64,000 bases of DNA from Pedococcus dokdonensis. Its GTDB lineage: Bacteria > Actinomycetota > Actinomycetes > Actinomycetales > Dermatophilaceae. This document shows positions 27,405 to 35,376 of this stretch, in pieces. Within the stretch, counting starts at the first letter, position 1. Each line of letters opens with the position of its first letter. Below the pieces are notes generated by a model, which did not search any database, was not told the origin of the DNA, and was given only the letters and a program-made list of their open reading frames with translations. The DNA is taken from positions 3,038,001 through 3,102,000 of the forward strand of contig NZ_LT629711.1 of NCBI RefSeq assembly GCF_900104525.1, read 5' to 3'. The position numbers and the translations under genes were made by a program.

Positions 27405-28364
27405 CTACAACGAGTCGGGGACGAGGACCGTGGCGGAGTCGAGGAAGGTCTCGGCGGTCTCCTCGTCGTGGAACCACCGCAGGTAGAGCCCCGTCGTCAC
27501 CCGCTCCACGAAGGCCCACTGCCGCACCCGATCGACGTCGGTGCCGGTCGCGTCGGCAGCCCGCACGCAGAGCGCGTCGTGCCGGGCCACGGCGGTGGCG
27601 TGGTCGCGGCAGGCCAGCACCGCGCGGCTGAAGTCGCGCACCGTGACCCCCACGTCGTACTCCGGCTCACACCGGAACCCATCGGGGTCGACCAGCTTGT
27701 AGCGCGGGATCCCCTTGGCCTGCAACGCATTCCCCGGGTGCGGGTCGCCGTGGCAGAGCACGTCACGACCGGGGTCGCGGCTGGCGGAGAGGTGGCGGGC
27801 CAGCTCGTGGGCCCGGTCGAGGGCGGCACCCCAACGGTCGTCGTCGTCACCCTGGCGGAACCGGCGGACGATCTCCGCGAGCTGGGCGGCCTTGTCGTCC
27901 CCGCGTGCGACCTCCGGCGCCAGCGCGACCGGCAGCTCCCAGGCCAGCCGCAGCGCGGCCGTGAGGTGGTCGACCTGGGCGGCCGGAGCCAGCCCGGACG
28001 ACGCGAGGCTCGACCCGAGCCGCTCGAGCAGGACGGCGCCGCGGCCGGGGTCCGAGGCCAGCACCGCGGCATACCCACGCCCGTGCGCCGCCTCGAGGGT
28101 GGCGACCTGCGCCGCGAAGGCCGGCCCGGGGCGCTCGATCTTGAGGACGGCGGGCGCCCCCTCGGCGAGGACCGCGACGACCGGCACCCCGAGCCCTTCG
28201 CTGTAGACCTCGCCGAGGGTGAGCGACCAGCGCTCGACGAGGTCGGCGAGCAGGTCGGCCAGGCCGTCGAGCACCGGTGCCAGGGCAGGGTGGTCCCCCA
28301 CCGCGGCACGGGCGGTGTCCACCACCCGCGCCACCTGCTCGTCCAGCGGGTCTCGGCCTGCCAT
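27405..28364 (-). CDS. APH(6)-like aminoglycoside/hydroxyurea kinase
   Basis: A 319-residue kinase of the APH_6_hur family (streptomycin 6-phosphotransferase type). The N-lobe lysine is in PAVLKIERPG, the catalytic loop is VLCHGDPHPGNAL and the metal-binding segment is LVDPDGFRCEPEYDVG. Relatives phosphorylate streptomycin or unrelated small alcohols; similarity alone does not prove resistance here. Context is chromosomal with no mobility genes. The ATG at MAGRDPLDEQ is preferred over one 20 codons earlier. The XRE operon follows 38 bases downstream. Confidence 0.82.
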   Translation of the reverse strand: MAGRDPLDEQVARVVDTARAAVGDHPALAPVLDGLADLLADLVERWSLTLGEVYSEGLGVPVVAVLAEGAPAVLKIERPGPAFAAQVATLEAAHGRGYAAVLASDPGRGAVLLERLGSSLASSGLAPAAQVDHLTAALRLAWELPVALAPEVARGDDKAAQLAEIVRRFRQGDDDDRWGAALDRAHELARHLSASRDPGRDVLCHGDPHPGNALQAKGIPRYKLVDPDGFRCEPEYDVGVTVRDFSRAVLACRDHATAVARHDALCVRAADATGTDVDRVRQWAFVERVTTGLYLRWFHDEETAETFLDSATVLVPDSL

Positions 28365-28447
28365 GGCGACACTGTGCCGTGCGGTGGCCGTCCTGCCCAC
28401 TGGATATCGGTTCGGGGTCGGCACCCGGCGGGTGGTTTCATGGAGTC

Positions 28448-28780
28448 ATGAGCATCCCCCAGGTCCCGGTCACCGACGTCCACGACCAGGCCGTCGTGCT
28501 CGACGTGCGCGAGCAGGACGAGTGGGACGCCGGGCACGCGCCCGGAGCCGTGCACATCCCCCTCGCCGAGCTGCCGTCGCGCCTCGACGAGCTGCCCGAC
28601 ACCGATGCAGCGGCCCTGGCCGTGGTCTGCCGCAGCGGGGGCCGGTCGTCGCGGGCGGTGGCCTGGCTGTCCCAGCAGGGCTTCGACGTCACCAACCTCG
28701 CCGGCGGCATGCGCGCCTGGCAGGGGGCGGGCAAGCCGCTCGTCGCCGACGCAGGCGCCGGCAGCGCCACGGTCAAGTAG
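28448..28780 (+). CDS. Single-domain rhodanese
   Basis: A 110-residue rhodanese (sulfurtransferase). The active-site loop is VVCRSGGRSSRA, with the persulfide cysteine in the CRSGGRSS six-residue-loop form. The opening VVLDVREQDEWDAGH and the CDC25-like GGMRAWQGAGKP are typical. It probably moves sulfane sulfur in the cytosol. GAG-rich DNA precedes the ATG. A DUF3806 gene follows after eight bases. Confidence 0.9.
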   Translation: MSIPQVPVTDVHDQAVVLDVREQDEWDAGHAPGAVHIPLAELPSRLDELPDTDAAALAVVCRSGGRSSRAVAWLSQQGFDVTNLAGGMRAWQGAGKPLVADAGAGSATVK

Positions 28781-28788
28781 GGCGCGCG

Positions 28789-29307
28789 ATGGCGTGGTTC
28801 GGCCGGCGCCGCGACGACGGCGACGTCGCCGCGGAGCCGCAGGTCCCGGAGCGCACCCTGCCGGATGCCGGCGACAGCCTCGACCCCAACGCCTCGCTGC
28901 GCCCGATCGTCGAGCCCTTGGGTGACGAGGAGCGCGCGCGGATCAGGGCCGCCCTCGAGTCCTTGACCGAGGACGGCGTCGACGTCGACGACCTCGCCTC
29001 CCTGGGTGCCGGCCTCGACCGGGCGTATGCGGCGTGGTCCAGCGCGCCCGAGGACGACCGACCCGACCACGGCGCGATCGTGGAGCGCTACGCGATCGGC
29101 ATCGGCACCTACATCGACCAGCACACCGACCTCGACTGGCAGGTGGTCACCGACGTGTTCGGGACCGACCTGTCGCTGACCGAGGGCTTCAAGGGGTCGT
29201 TCGTGGTGGTGCCGCACAACCTGGTCGCCGGGCGGTGGATGCGCGGCGAGACCGGGTGGATCCCCGCCGTGGTGGGCCACATCGTCAAGCGCCGCACCCG
29301 CCGCTAG
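28789..29307 (+). CDS. DUF3806 family protein
   Basis: A 172-residue soluble protein. The C-terminal 100 residues (AIVERYAIGIGTYIDQHTDL, DWQVVTDVFGTDLSLTEG, VVVPHNLVAGRWMRGE) match the DUF3806 pattern I recall; function is unknown. The N-terminal 50 residues are charged and probably flexible. It may be co-transcribed with the rhodanese gene. The array of palindromes begins just after its stop. Confidence 0.72.
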   Translation: MAWFGRRRDDGDVAAEPQVPERTLPDAGDSLDPNASLRPIVEPLGDEERARIRAALESLTEDGVDVDDLASLGAGLDRAYAAWSSAPEDDRPDHGAIVERYAIGIGTYIDQHTDLDWQVVTDVFGTDLSLTEGFKGSFVVVPHNLVAGRWMRGETGWIPAVVGHIVKRRTRR

Positions 29308-29322
29308 GCCCCTCTACTCGAA

Positions 29323-29428
29323 TCTAGCGCGCTCGCTAGACTCAGGAACCTTTGCTAGCAAAGGAAACCGAGTGACGGACAGGGTGCAACCTGTCCTCCA
29401 TCGCGGAACCTTTGCTAGCAAAGGTTCC
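29323..29428. repeat. Nested palindrome array upstream of the AAA ATPase
   Basis: Three kinds of inverted repeat lie in 106 bp. TCTAGCG-CGCT-CGCTAGA spans 29323-29340. The 16-bp palindrome CCTTTGCTAGCAAAGG occurs at 29349-29364 and 29409-29424; the right copy extends to a perfect 24-bp palindrome (29405-29428). GGACAGG-N6-CCTGTCC spans 29377-29396. The two large palindromes are exactly 60 bp apart centre to centre and the third repeat is centred exactly between them, so the whole unit 29343-29430 is itself an imperfect inverted repeat. CTAG, otherwise rare here, occurs about six times in 200 bp. Confidence 0.85.
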
Positions 29429-29507
29429 TGCACGGGGCGGGGGCGACACGATCGGCGTGTATCGCCGCCTCTCGGACCAGCGCTAGAAACCCCCATACGC
29501 TGCCATC

Positions 29508-30719
29508 GTGGACCCGATACGCAACCCGTACGCCCCCGGCGCCGGCCAGCGCCCGCCCGAGCTGGCCGGTCGTGACGAGCAGCTGCACGCGTTCGACGTC
29601 GTGCTGGAGCGGATCGCCCGAGGACGGCCCGAGCGCTCGGTCGTCCTGACCGGGCTGCGTGGGGTCGGCAAGACCGTGCTGCTCAACGCGCTGCGTTCGG
29701 CGGCCGTGCGAGCCCACTGGGGCACCGGCAAGCTCGAGGCCCGTCCCGAGCAGCGGCTGCGCAGGCCGCTCTCGGCCGCCCTGCACGTCGCGGTCCGCGA
29801 GCTCGGCCACCCGGCCGGTGATGAGGTCGACCACGTGCTCGGCGTGATCAAGGCGTTCGCGCAGCGCGACACCGAGCCCGGAGCGAAGCTGCGCGAGCGC
29901 TGGAACCCGGGCATCGACGCGCCCGCCGTCGTGGGGCGCGCCGACTCGGGCGACATCGAGATCGACCTCGTCGAGCTGCTCACCGACGTGGGTGGCCTGG
30001 CCGCCGACGTGGGACGCGGCGTGGCCGTGTTCATCGACGAGATGCAGGACCTCGCGCCCGAGGACGTGTCCGCGATCTGCGCCGCGTGCCACGAGATCTC
30101 CCAGTCGGGGCTGCCCGTCATCGTGGTCGGCGCCGGGCTGCCGCACCTTCCGGCCGTCCTCTCGGCGTCGAAGTCCTACTCCGAGAGGCTGTTCCGCTAC
30201 CAACGCATCGACCGGCTCGACCGCGCCGCGGCCGACCTCGCCCTCGTGGCGCCGGCCGGCGACGAGGACGCCGCCTTCGAGCCGGAGGCCCTGGAGGCGT
30301 TGTATGCCGCGACGGCCGGCTACCCGTACTTCGTCCAGGCCTACGGCAAGGTCGCGTGGGACGTCGCTCCACGGTCACCGATCACCGCGCAGGACGTGGC
30401 CGTCTCGGCGCCTGAGGCCGAGGCCGAGCTGGCGGTCGGCTTCTTCGGGTCGCGGTTCGAGCGGGCGACCCCGGCCGAGCGCGAGTACCTGCGCGCGATG
30501 GCCGACGCCGCGTCGTCCCTGGCCGAGGCCGGTGAAGAGGTCGACGAGACCGAGTCGGTGCCCACGTCGGCGGTCGCGCAGGTGCTCGACCGCAAGCCCC
30601 AATCCCTCTCTCCCGCCAGGGATGCGCTCCTGAAGAAGGGGCTGATCTACTCAGGCGAGCGCGGTCGGATCGCCTTCACCGTCCCCCACTTCGGCCGCTA
30701 CCTGCGCACCCAGTCCTGA
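29508..30719 (+). CDS. ORC/Cdc6-like AAA+ ATPase
   Basis: A 403-residue ATP-binding protein. Walker A is GLRGVGKT (about residues 49-57) and Walker B is GVAVFIDEMQDL (about 171-182). A C-terminal winged-helix-like region (residues about 320-403: SAVAQVLDRKPQSLSPARDALLKKG) ends in TVPHFGRYLR. This order resembles Orc1/Cdc6-type and related AAA_16 ATPases, found widely in actinomycetes as stand-alone genes of unknown role. The GTG start gives the conserved opening MDPIRNPYAPGAGQ. The palindrome array in its 200-bp upstream region is a likely binding site for it or for its repressor. Confidence 0.8.
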   Translation: MDPIRNPYAPGAGQRPPELAGRDEQLHAFDVVLERIARGRPERSVVLTGLRGVGKTVLLNALRSAAVRAHWGTGKLEARPEQRLRRPLSAALHVAVRELGHPAGDEVDHVLGVIKAFAQRDTEPGAKLRERWNPGIDAPAVVGRADSGDIEIDLVELLTDVGGLAADVGRGVAVFIDEMQDLAPEDVSAICAACHEISQSGLPVIVVGAGLPHLPAVLSASKSYSERLFRYQRIDRLDRAAADLALVAPAGDEDAAFEPEALEALYAATAGYPYFVQAYGKVAWDVAPRSPITAQDVAVSAPEAEAELAVGFFGSRFERATPAEREYLRAMADAASSLAEAGEEVDETESVPTSAVAQVLDRKPQSLSPARDALLKKGLIYSGERGRIAFTVPHFGRYLRTQS

Positions 30720-30744
30720 CCGTCGTCCATCCGGTCCGGCCGGG

Positions 30745-30780
30745 GCTAGCGGCTGGACTAGCGGCTGGACTAGCGGCTGG
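30745..30780 (-). repeat. Three 12-bp repeats carrying in-frame stop codons
   Basis: Minus-strand units CCAGCCGCTAGT are tandemly repeated three times at the end of the acetyltransferase gene. Each unit holds a TAG in the gene's frame, so the stop codon has been triplicated. Confidence 0.85.
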
Positions 30781-31366
30781 GCTCCGCGAGCTGCCGGCGG
30801 ACCACGCGGCGTCGGAGCGTGGGCGACGCGTGGACCTCGAAGCCCGCCTCCAGGAAGACCTGCAGCAGCCCCACCGATGCCTCGTCCCAGATCACCGTCT
30901 TGCCCGGCGCCGGTTCGGTCGGGTAGCCCTCCAGGACCTTCGCGCCGACCTGCTGGCCGTACTCGACGGTCGCGGCCGCCAGCTCGTACATCAAGCCGGC
31001 CTGGCGAAACCCCTTGCGGACCACGAAGCAGGTCACCGACCAGACGCCGGGCAGCTCGGGGTCCATCCGCATCCACGGCTGCTTGCGGCTCCACAGCCGG
31101 GGGTAGTTCTCCCGCGGCTCGACCGCGACCCAGCCCGCAGCCTCACCGTCGACATAGCCGACCAGCCCGGACGTCGGCCCTGCGGTGCCACAGGCGGTCT
31201 GCTCGACCAGCGCGGCGTCGCGCTGCTCCTGGGTGGTGTCGCGCCAGATCCAGCCGGGCACCTTGTAGGCCTGGCACCGGCACTTGCGCGCACCACCGGT
31301 GTCGAACACCGCCTCGACGTCCTCGGGCGCAGCCTCGTTGGCCGGCCGCCAGCTGAACTCGGGCAT
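30770..31366 (-). CDS. GNAT family N-acetyltransferase
   Basis: A 198-residue GNAT-like protein. The core strand SVTCFVVRKGFRQAGLMYEL carries the acetyl-CoA loop (RKGFRQAG in place of the R/QxxGxG/A consensus). It is followed by GAKVLEGYPTEP and a strand that senses an aromatic acceptor. An N-terminal Cys pair (RKCRCQAY) is typical of a subgroup of actinobacterial GNATs. The acceptor is unknown. The ATG is preceded by AGAGGGG; a GTG five codons upstream would overlap that site. Confidence 0.8.
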   Translation of the reverse strand: MPEFSWRPANEAAPEDVEAVFDTGGARKCRCQAYKVPGWIWRDTTQEQRDAALVEQTACGTAGPTSGLVGYVDGEAAGWVAVEPRENYPRLWSRKQPWMRMDPELPGVWSVTCFVVRKGFRQAGLMYELAAATVEYGQQVGAKVLEGYPTEPAPGKTVIWDEASVGLLQVFLEAGFEVHASPTLRRRVVRRQLAEPSR

Positions 31367-31477
31367 CCGATCCCCTCTCACCCCGCGGGACGGTCGTCCC
31401 CGTCGTCAGGCTCCCATGCCCCGGGCTGCCGCCGCCGCACCACGCCAGGTCGTCAGCGCCCCGATAGCGTGCTGGAC

Positions 31478-31915
31478 ATGCCGATCACACTCGAGAACGT
31501 CGCCATCGCCGTCCGTGACCTCGACGCCACCATCGCGTTCTTCACCGACCTGGGGCTGACCGTCCTCGGTCGCGACGAGGTGAGCGGGGAGTGGACCGAC
31601 ACTGCGGTCGGGCTGGACGGCAACCACGCCAAAATCGCGATGCTCCAGACCCCGGACGGGAACGGACGCCTCGAGCTGTTCGAGTACCTCCACCCCGACG
31701 CCATCGAGACCGAGCCGACCCTGCCGAACGAGATCGGCATGCACCGGGTGGCCTTCCAGGTCGACGACCTCGACGAGTCCCTGGCCATCGCGGCGCGGCA
31801 CGGCTGCCTCCCGCTGCGTGGCGTCGGCACCTACGAGGACATCTACCGGCTGACCTACCTGCGCGGTCCGAGCGGCATCATCGTGATGCTCGCCGAGGAC
31901 CTGCGGAGGTCCTGA
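31478..31915 (+). CDS. VOC superfamily (glyoxalase-like) protein
   Basis: A 145-residue vicinal oxygen chelate protein with two beta-alpha-beta-beta-beta modules: ITLENVAIAVRDLDATIAFF and GMHRVAFQVDDLDESLAIAA. Candidate metal residues include H734-like positions in GMHRVAF and the acidic pair in RLELFEYL. Members are lyases, dioxygenases or binding proteins for resistance; none can be specified. It starts on the plus strand 111 bases from the GNAT start, divergently arranged. Confidence 0.82.
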   Translation: MPITLENVAIAVRDLDATIAFFTDLGLTVLGRDEVSGEWTDTAVGLDGNHAKIAMLQTPDGNGRLELFEYLHPDAIETEPTLPNEIGMHRVAFQVDDLDESLAIAARHGCLPLRGVGTYEDIYRLTYLRGPSGIIVMLAEDLRRS

Positions 31916-31934
31916 CCCCTCAGTCGCCGAGGAA

Positions 31935-31967
31935 CCGGCCGCCCGGTCTGCCCGAGGCAGCGGCCGG
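31935..31967 (+). terminator. Weak hairpin downstream of the VOC gene
   Basis: CCGGCCGC and GCGGCCGG form an 8-bp stem with a 17-base loop, 20 bases after the VOC stop. No T-run follows. A second short stem (CCCCGCC/GGCGGGG, 32064-32082) lies nearer the next gene. I see no known riboswitch in this 207-bp gap. Confidence 0.3.
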
Positions 31968-32122
31968 GGCCTGCCCTTTCCATGCGCCTGCCTGTCCTTT
32001 CCGGACGTAACGCACGAACGCGGCATACCACCGCGAAGCGGCACAGGGTCGAAGATCAGGCACCCCCGCCGAGGGGGCGGGGATCGGGGGCGTCCGAGAT
32101 GCCCATCTGCAGAAGGGGATTC

Positions 32123-32989
32123 ATGATGAAGAAGCTTGCGTATGCCGCGTTGCTGGGGGCCGTCGTGGCCACCTCGGCGCTGACTGCCGCGCCAGCCCAG
32201 GCGGCAGCCCGCGACGGCATCTGCCAGTCGGGGGAGTTCTGCCTCTACTACAACAGCGACAACGCGGGGTCGATCTCGGACTTCACCACGTCGATCAGCG
32301 ACTACGGCGCCAGCCAGCCGGAGTGCTACGAGTTCAAGGGCGCCGGCGCGGGCCAGGGGCAGTGCGTCAAGAACAACGCCGCGTCGGTGTGGAACCGCAC
32401 CAGCGGCTCGGTGACGGTCTTCTACAACAGCGGCTACTCGGGTGACAGCCAGACCTTCGCCTCCGGCGCCAAGACCAACCTCAACGCCACGCTCAAGAAC
32501 GACAACGCCGGACACCGGTTCGGCGGAGGGACCTCGACCAACGTCGACATGTCCGACGCGCTCTACGTCGGCGGCGGCGGCCGGCTCACCACCGGCTTCG
32601 ACGGCTACGAGACGACACCCGGGCGGCACGAGGGCATCGACTTCGCCAAGGCCAGCGGCGCGAGCGTGAAGGCGCTGCTCGGTGGCACCGTGACCAACGT
32701 CGTCGAGGGCGGCAGCAGCCTGTCGACCATCGCGGTCTACAACGCCACCTTCGACAAGACGATCATCTACCTGCACACCAACCCCAACGACAGCGTCGAC
32801 ATCGGCGACTCGATCAGCAAGGGCCAGCAGATCGCGACCGAGGCCTCCCGTGGTGCGAGCGCGACGCACACCCACGTCGAGATGCGACTGGGCCGCAAGA
32901 CCCTGGCGGCCAAGAGCGTCGACGACCCGGTGCTCGACAACCCGAACCCGAACCCCTTCTGGCAGGCCCGCGGCTACAACGTCCGCTGA
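32123..32989 (+). CDS. Secreted I36 inhibitor-M23 peptidase fusion
   Basis: A 288-residue exported protein. Signal peptide residues 1-27 end at APAQA. A peptidase-inhibitor-I36/crystallin-like domain (residues about 30-145: SGEFCLYYNSDNAGSISDF) carries four cysteines. An M23 (LytM) domain follows with zinc ligands H169 and D173 (RHEGIDF) and H251 in THTHVEM. M23 enzymes cut peptidoglycan crosslinks, while I36 proteins such as the Streptomyces SMPI inhibit metalloproteases. The combination may be self-protection against proteases or wall targeting. The ATG doublet is preceded by AGAAGGGG. Confidence 0.85.
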   Translation: MMKKLAYAALLGAVVATSALTAAPAQAAARDGICQSGEFCLYYNSDNAGSISDFTTSISDYGASQPECYEFKGAGAGQGQCVKNNAASVWNRTSGSVTVFYNSGYSGDSQTFASGAKTNLNATLKNDNAGHRFGGGTSTNVDMSDALYVGGGGRLTTGFDGYETTPGRHEGIDFAKASGASVKALLGGTVTNVVEGGSSLSTIAVYNATFDKTIIYLHTNPNDSVDIGDSISKGQQIATEASRGASATHTHVEMRLGRKTLAAKSVDDPVLDNPNPNPFWQARGYNVR

Positions 32990-33108
32990 CCGCCACCGCT
33001 GCGGTCCGGGTCGGCACCCACGACCCGGACCGCAGCGGACGATCGGATCCCGACGCCGGTCCTGAGCCTGCTTCCACGACGTCCGCGCTCTGTGGCATGG
33101 TCGGATCC

Positions 33109-33666
33109 ATGGGTCGGATCGCAGTGCACGAGTTCATCTCCCTCGATGGGGTCTTCGAGGACCCGAGCTGGACCTTCCAGTTCGGGTTCGACCCGGCCAT
33201 GGGTGAGACGTTGGCCGGCATCACCGGTGGCGCGTCGGCGATCCTGCTGGGGCGCAGGACCTTCGAGATGTTCGCGCCCGCGTGGCGCGACCGCACCGTC
33301 GAGGACGATCCCGGAGCCCCGTTCTTCAACGACACCACCAAGCACGTCGTGGGGGAGCAGGAGCCCTCCGAGGAGTGGGGCCCGCTGGCGCGGCTCGGTG
33401 GCTACGACCCGGCGCGGATCCAGGCGCTCAAGGACGAGACGGAGGGGACGATCTACGTCTCGGGCAGCGGCCAGCTGGTCCGCGGCCTGCTCGCCGACGG
33501 CCTGGTGGACGAGCTCCACCTCTTCGTCTACCCGATCGCGCTGGGCTCGGGGCAGCGGCTCTTCGCCGACGGTGCCGGGCCCACCACGCTCGCCCTGCTC
33601 GCCAGCGACGTCTACGCCAACGGTGTGCTGCACCTCTCCTACGGTCCGGCGGAGCGCCAGGCGTGA
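33109..33666 (+). CDS. DHFR/RibD-C family reductase-like protein
   Basis: A 185-residue RibD C-terminal-type protein with NADPH-binding features: the opening ISLDGVFEDPSW, GGASAILLGRRTFEMF, and the glycine-rich strand GTIYVSGSGQLVRGLLADGL ending in LGSGQRLFADG. Members act as dihydrofolate- or pyrimidine-type reductases of unknown substrate. The ATG at MGRIAVHEF is preferred over one four codons earlier. Its stop overlaps the aldo/keto reductase GTG by four bases. Confidence 0.85.
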   Translation: MGRIAVHEFISLDGVFEDPSWTFQFGFDPAMGETLAGITGGASAILLGRRTFEMFAPAWRDRTVEDDPGAPFFNDTTKHVVGEQEPSEEWGPLARLGGYDPARIQALKDETEGTIYVSGSGQLVRGLLADGLVDELHLFVYPIALGSGQRLFADGAGPTTLALLASDVYANGVLHLSYGPAERQA

Positions 33667-34712
33667 GCACCGGCGGCGCCCCGGCCGGTGACCGCCGCAT
33701 CGACCTCGGCCACGGGCTCGAGGTCAGCCGGCTGGGGTTCGGCGGGATGGCGATCACGCACGTCTACGGCGCGACCGACCCGGCCGAGGGCCTGCGCACC
33801 CTCCACCACGCGGTCGACGCCGGCGTCACCTTCATCGACACCGCCGACGTCTACGGCGAGCCCCGCGAGGGCGTCGCCGGCCCGGCCGGCACCAACGAGG
33901 AGCTCGTGGGGCAGCTGCTGCGCGACCGACGCGACGAGGTGCAGCTGGCGACCAAGTTCGGCATCACCGGCGTCCCCAACCAGGGCCCGACGGCGACCCC
34001 GGTCCGGGGCGACGCGCCCTACGTCCGCAGTGCAGCCGAGGCCTCGCTGCGCCGGCTCGGCACCGACGTCATCGACCTCTACTACCTGCACCGCCGCGAC
34101 GTCAGCGTGCCGATCGAGGAGACCGTCGGCGCGATGGCCGAGCTGGTCGAGGCCGGCAAGGTCCGCCACCTCGGGCTCTCGGAGGTGACCGCAGGTGAGC
34201 TGCGGGCCGCAGCCGCCGTGCACCCGATCACCGCCGTGCAGAGCGAGTGGAGCATCTGGTCGCGCGACGTCGAGGCGCAGGTCGTGCCGGCGGCGGTCGA
34301 GGTGGGCGCCGGGTTCGTGCCCTACTCGCCGCTGGGCCGTGGCTTCCTCACCGGGGCGATGACCCGGGAGGCGGTGGCCGGGTCGATGCTCAAGGGGCAC
34401 CCCCGGTTCGACGAGGGCTTCGACGCCAACCAACGGGTCGTCGAGGTCGTCTCTGCCGTCGCGGCCGAGGTCGGCGCGACCCCGGCGCAGGTCGCGCTGG
34501 CCTGGCTGTATGCCCAGGGCGAGCGCCTCGGCCTGCCCGTGGTCCCGATCCCGGGCACCCGCCGCGCCGAGCGCGTCGACGAGAACCTGGGCGCACTCGA
34601 CGTGCGGCTCGGGGCCGACCACCTGAGCCGGCTCGACGAGGCCGCGGCGCTCGTGCAGGGCGACCGCAACCTCAGCAAGGACCCGGCCTGGATCTCCTCC
34701 GGCCGAGAGTGA
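33663..34712 (+). CDS. Aldo/keto reductase
   Basis: A 349-residue NADPH-dependent aldo/keto reductase. The catalytic tetrad is visible: Asp and Tyr in DTADVYGE, Lys in LATKFGI, His in YYLHRRD. The cofactor-binding end has VVPIPGTRRAERVDENLGAL. It is closest to the AKR13 type (IolS/YajO-like). The GTG start overlaps the preceding stop, indicating translational coupling with the reductase-like gene. The substrate is unknown. Confidence 0.92.
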   Translation: MSTGGAPAGDRRIDLGHGLEVSRLGFGGMAITHVYGATDPAEGLRTLHHAVDAGVTFIDTADVYGEPREGVAGPAGTNEELVGQLLRDRRDEVQLATKFGITGVPNQGPTATPVRGDAPYVRSAAEASLRRLGTDVIDLYYLHRRDVSVPIEETVGAMAELVEAGKVRHLGLSEVTAGELRAAAAVHPITAVQSEWSIWSRDVEAQVVPAAVEVGAGFVPYSPLGRGFLTGAMTREAVAGSMLKGHPRFDEGFDANQRVVEVVSAVAAEVGATPAQVALAWLYAQGERLGLPVVPIPGTRRAERVDENLGALDVRLGADHLSRLDEAAALVQGDRNLSKDPAWISSGRE

Positions 34713-34754
34713 TCAGCAGCCCCCCAGTCCTTCCCGCCCAGCCGAGGAGCACCC

Positions 34755-35369
34755 ATGGTCCAGCACGTCGCCGCGCACCTCGTCGGAGCAGCGCCGCAGG
34801 GAGTCGTCGACGACCTGTTCCACCTCCCGATGCCCCCGGCCGAGAAGCTGATCCGCACCGTCGCCGTCTACCTCGGGATCCTCATCGTGATCCGGGTCGC
34901 GGGCAAACGCCTGATGGCGCAGATGAACTCGCAGGACCTCGTGGTCGTGCTGCTGCTGTCCAACGTCGTCCAGAACGCCATCATCGGCGAGGACAACTCC
35001 CTCATCGGCGGCCTGATCGGCGCCGCCGTGCTCGTCGTCGTCAACGCCGGGCTCGACCACGTGGCGCTGCGCAACTCGCGCGTCGCCTGGCTGCTCGACG
35101 GCCGTCCGACCGAGGTGGTCAAGGACGGCCTGCTCGACCACCGGGCGCTGATGCACCTCGGCATGACCCCGGAGGAGCTCGACAACGCGATCCGGTCGCA
35201 GGGCGCCGACTCGGTGAGCGAGGTGCAGCGGGTCGCGCTGGAGCCCGGGGGCTCGATCACCGTGGAGCTCAAGCCGGAGGCCCGCGACGCCACCATCGGC
35301 GACCTGCGCCGAGCCGTGGATGCCCTCACCGCCCGCCTCGACGCCCAGGGCGGCGCCACCCCGCGCTAG
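34755..35369 (+). CDS. DUF421 (YetF-like) membrane protein
   Basis: A 204-residue protein with three N-terminal membrane helices (IRTVAVYLGILIVIRVAG, DLVVVLLLSNVVQNAI, LIGGLIGAAVLVVV) and a cytosolic DUF421 domain beginning at residue about 105 (LLDGRPTEVVKDGLLDHRAL). YetF relatives carry the conserved RxxGKRxMAQM-like segment, visible as RVAGKRLMAQMNS. The function is unknown; related proteins are implicated in spore and stress physiology. GAGGAG lies six bases before the ATG. Confidence 0.85.
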   Translation: MVQHVAAHLVGAAPQGVVDDLFHLPMPPAEKLIRTVAVYLGILIVIRVAGKRLMAQMNSQDLVVVLLLSNVVQNAIIGEDNSLIGGLIGAAVLVVVNAGLDHVALRNSRVAWLLDGRPTEVVKDGLLDHRALMHLGMTPEELDNAIRSQGADSVSEVQRVALEPGGSITVELKPEARDATIGDLRRAVDALTARLDAQGGATPR

Positions 35370-35376
35370 TGCGGTG

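Noticed and set aside
27405..28364. Mobile streptomycin-resistance gene
   Set aside because: It belongs to the APH(6)/hydroxyurea kinase family, but there is no transposase, integron or terminal repeat and the family has housekeeping members.
29372..29575. Small plus-strand frame of 67 codons in the palindrome region, with an AAAGGA before its GTG
   Set aside because: It overlaps the ATPase start and crosses the inverted repeats; the product has no resemblance to any family. The A-rich stretch belongs to the palindrome.
31916..32122. Cyclic di-AMP (ydaO) riboswitch before the M23 peptidase
   Set aside because: Such switches often precede wall hydrolases in actinomycetes, but the conserved core segments are not visible; only two simple stems are present.
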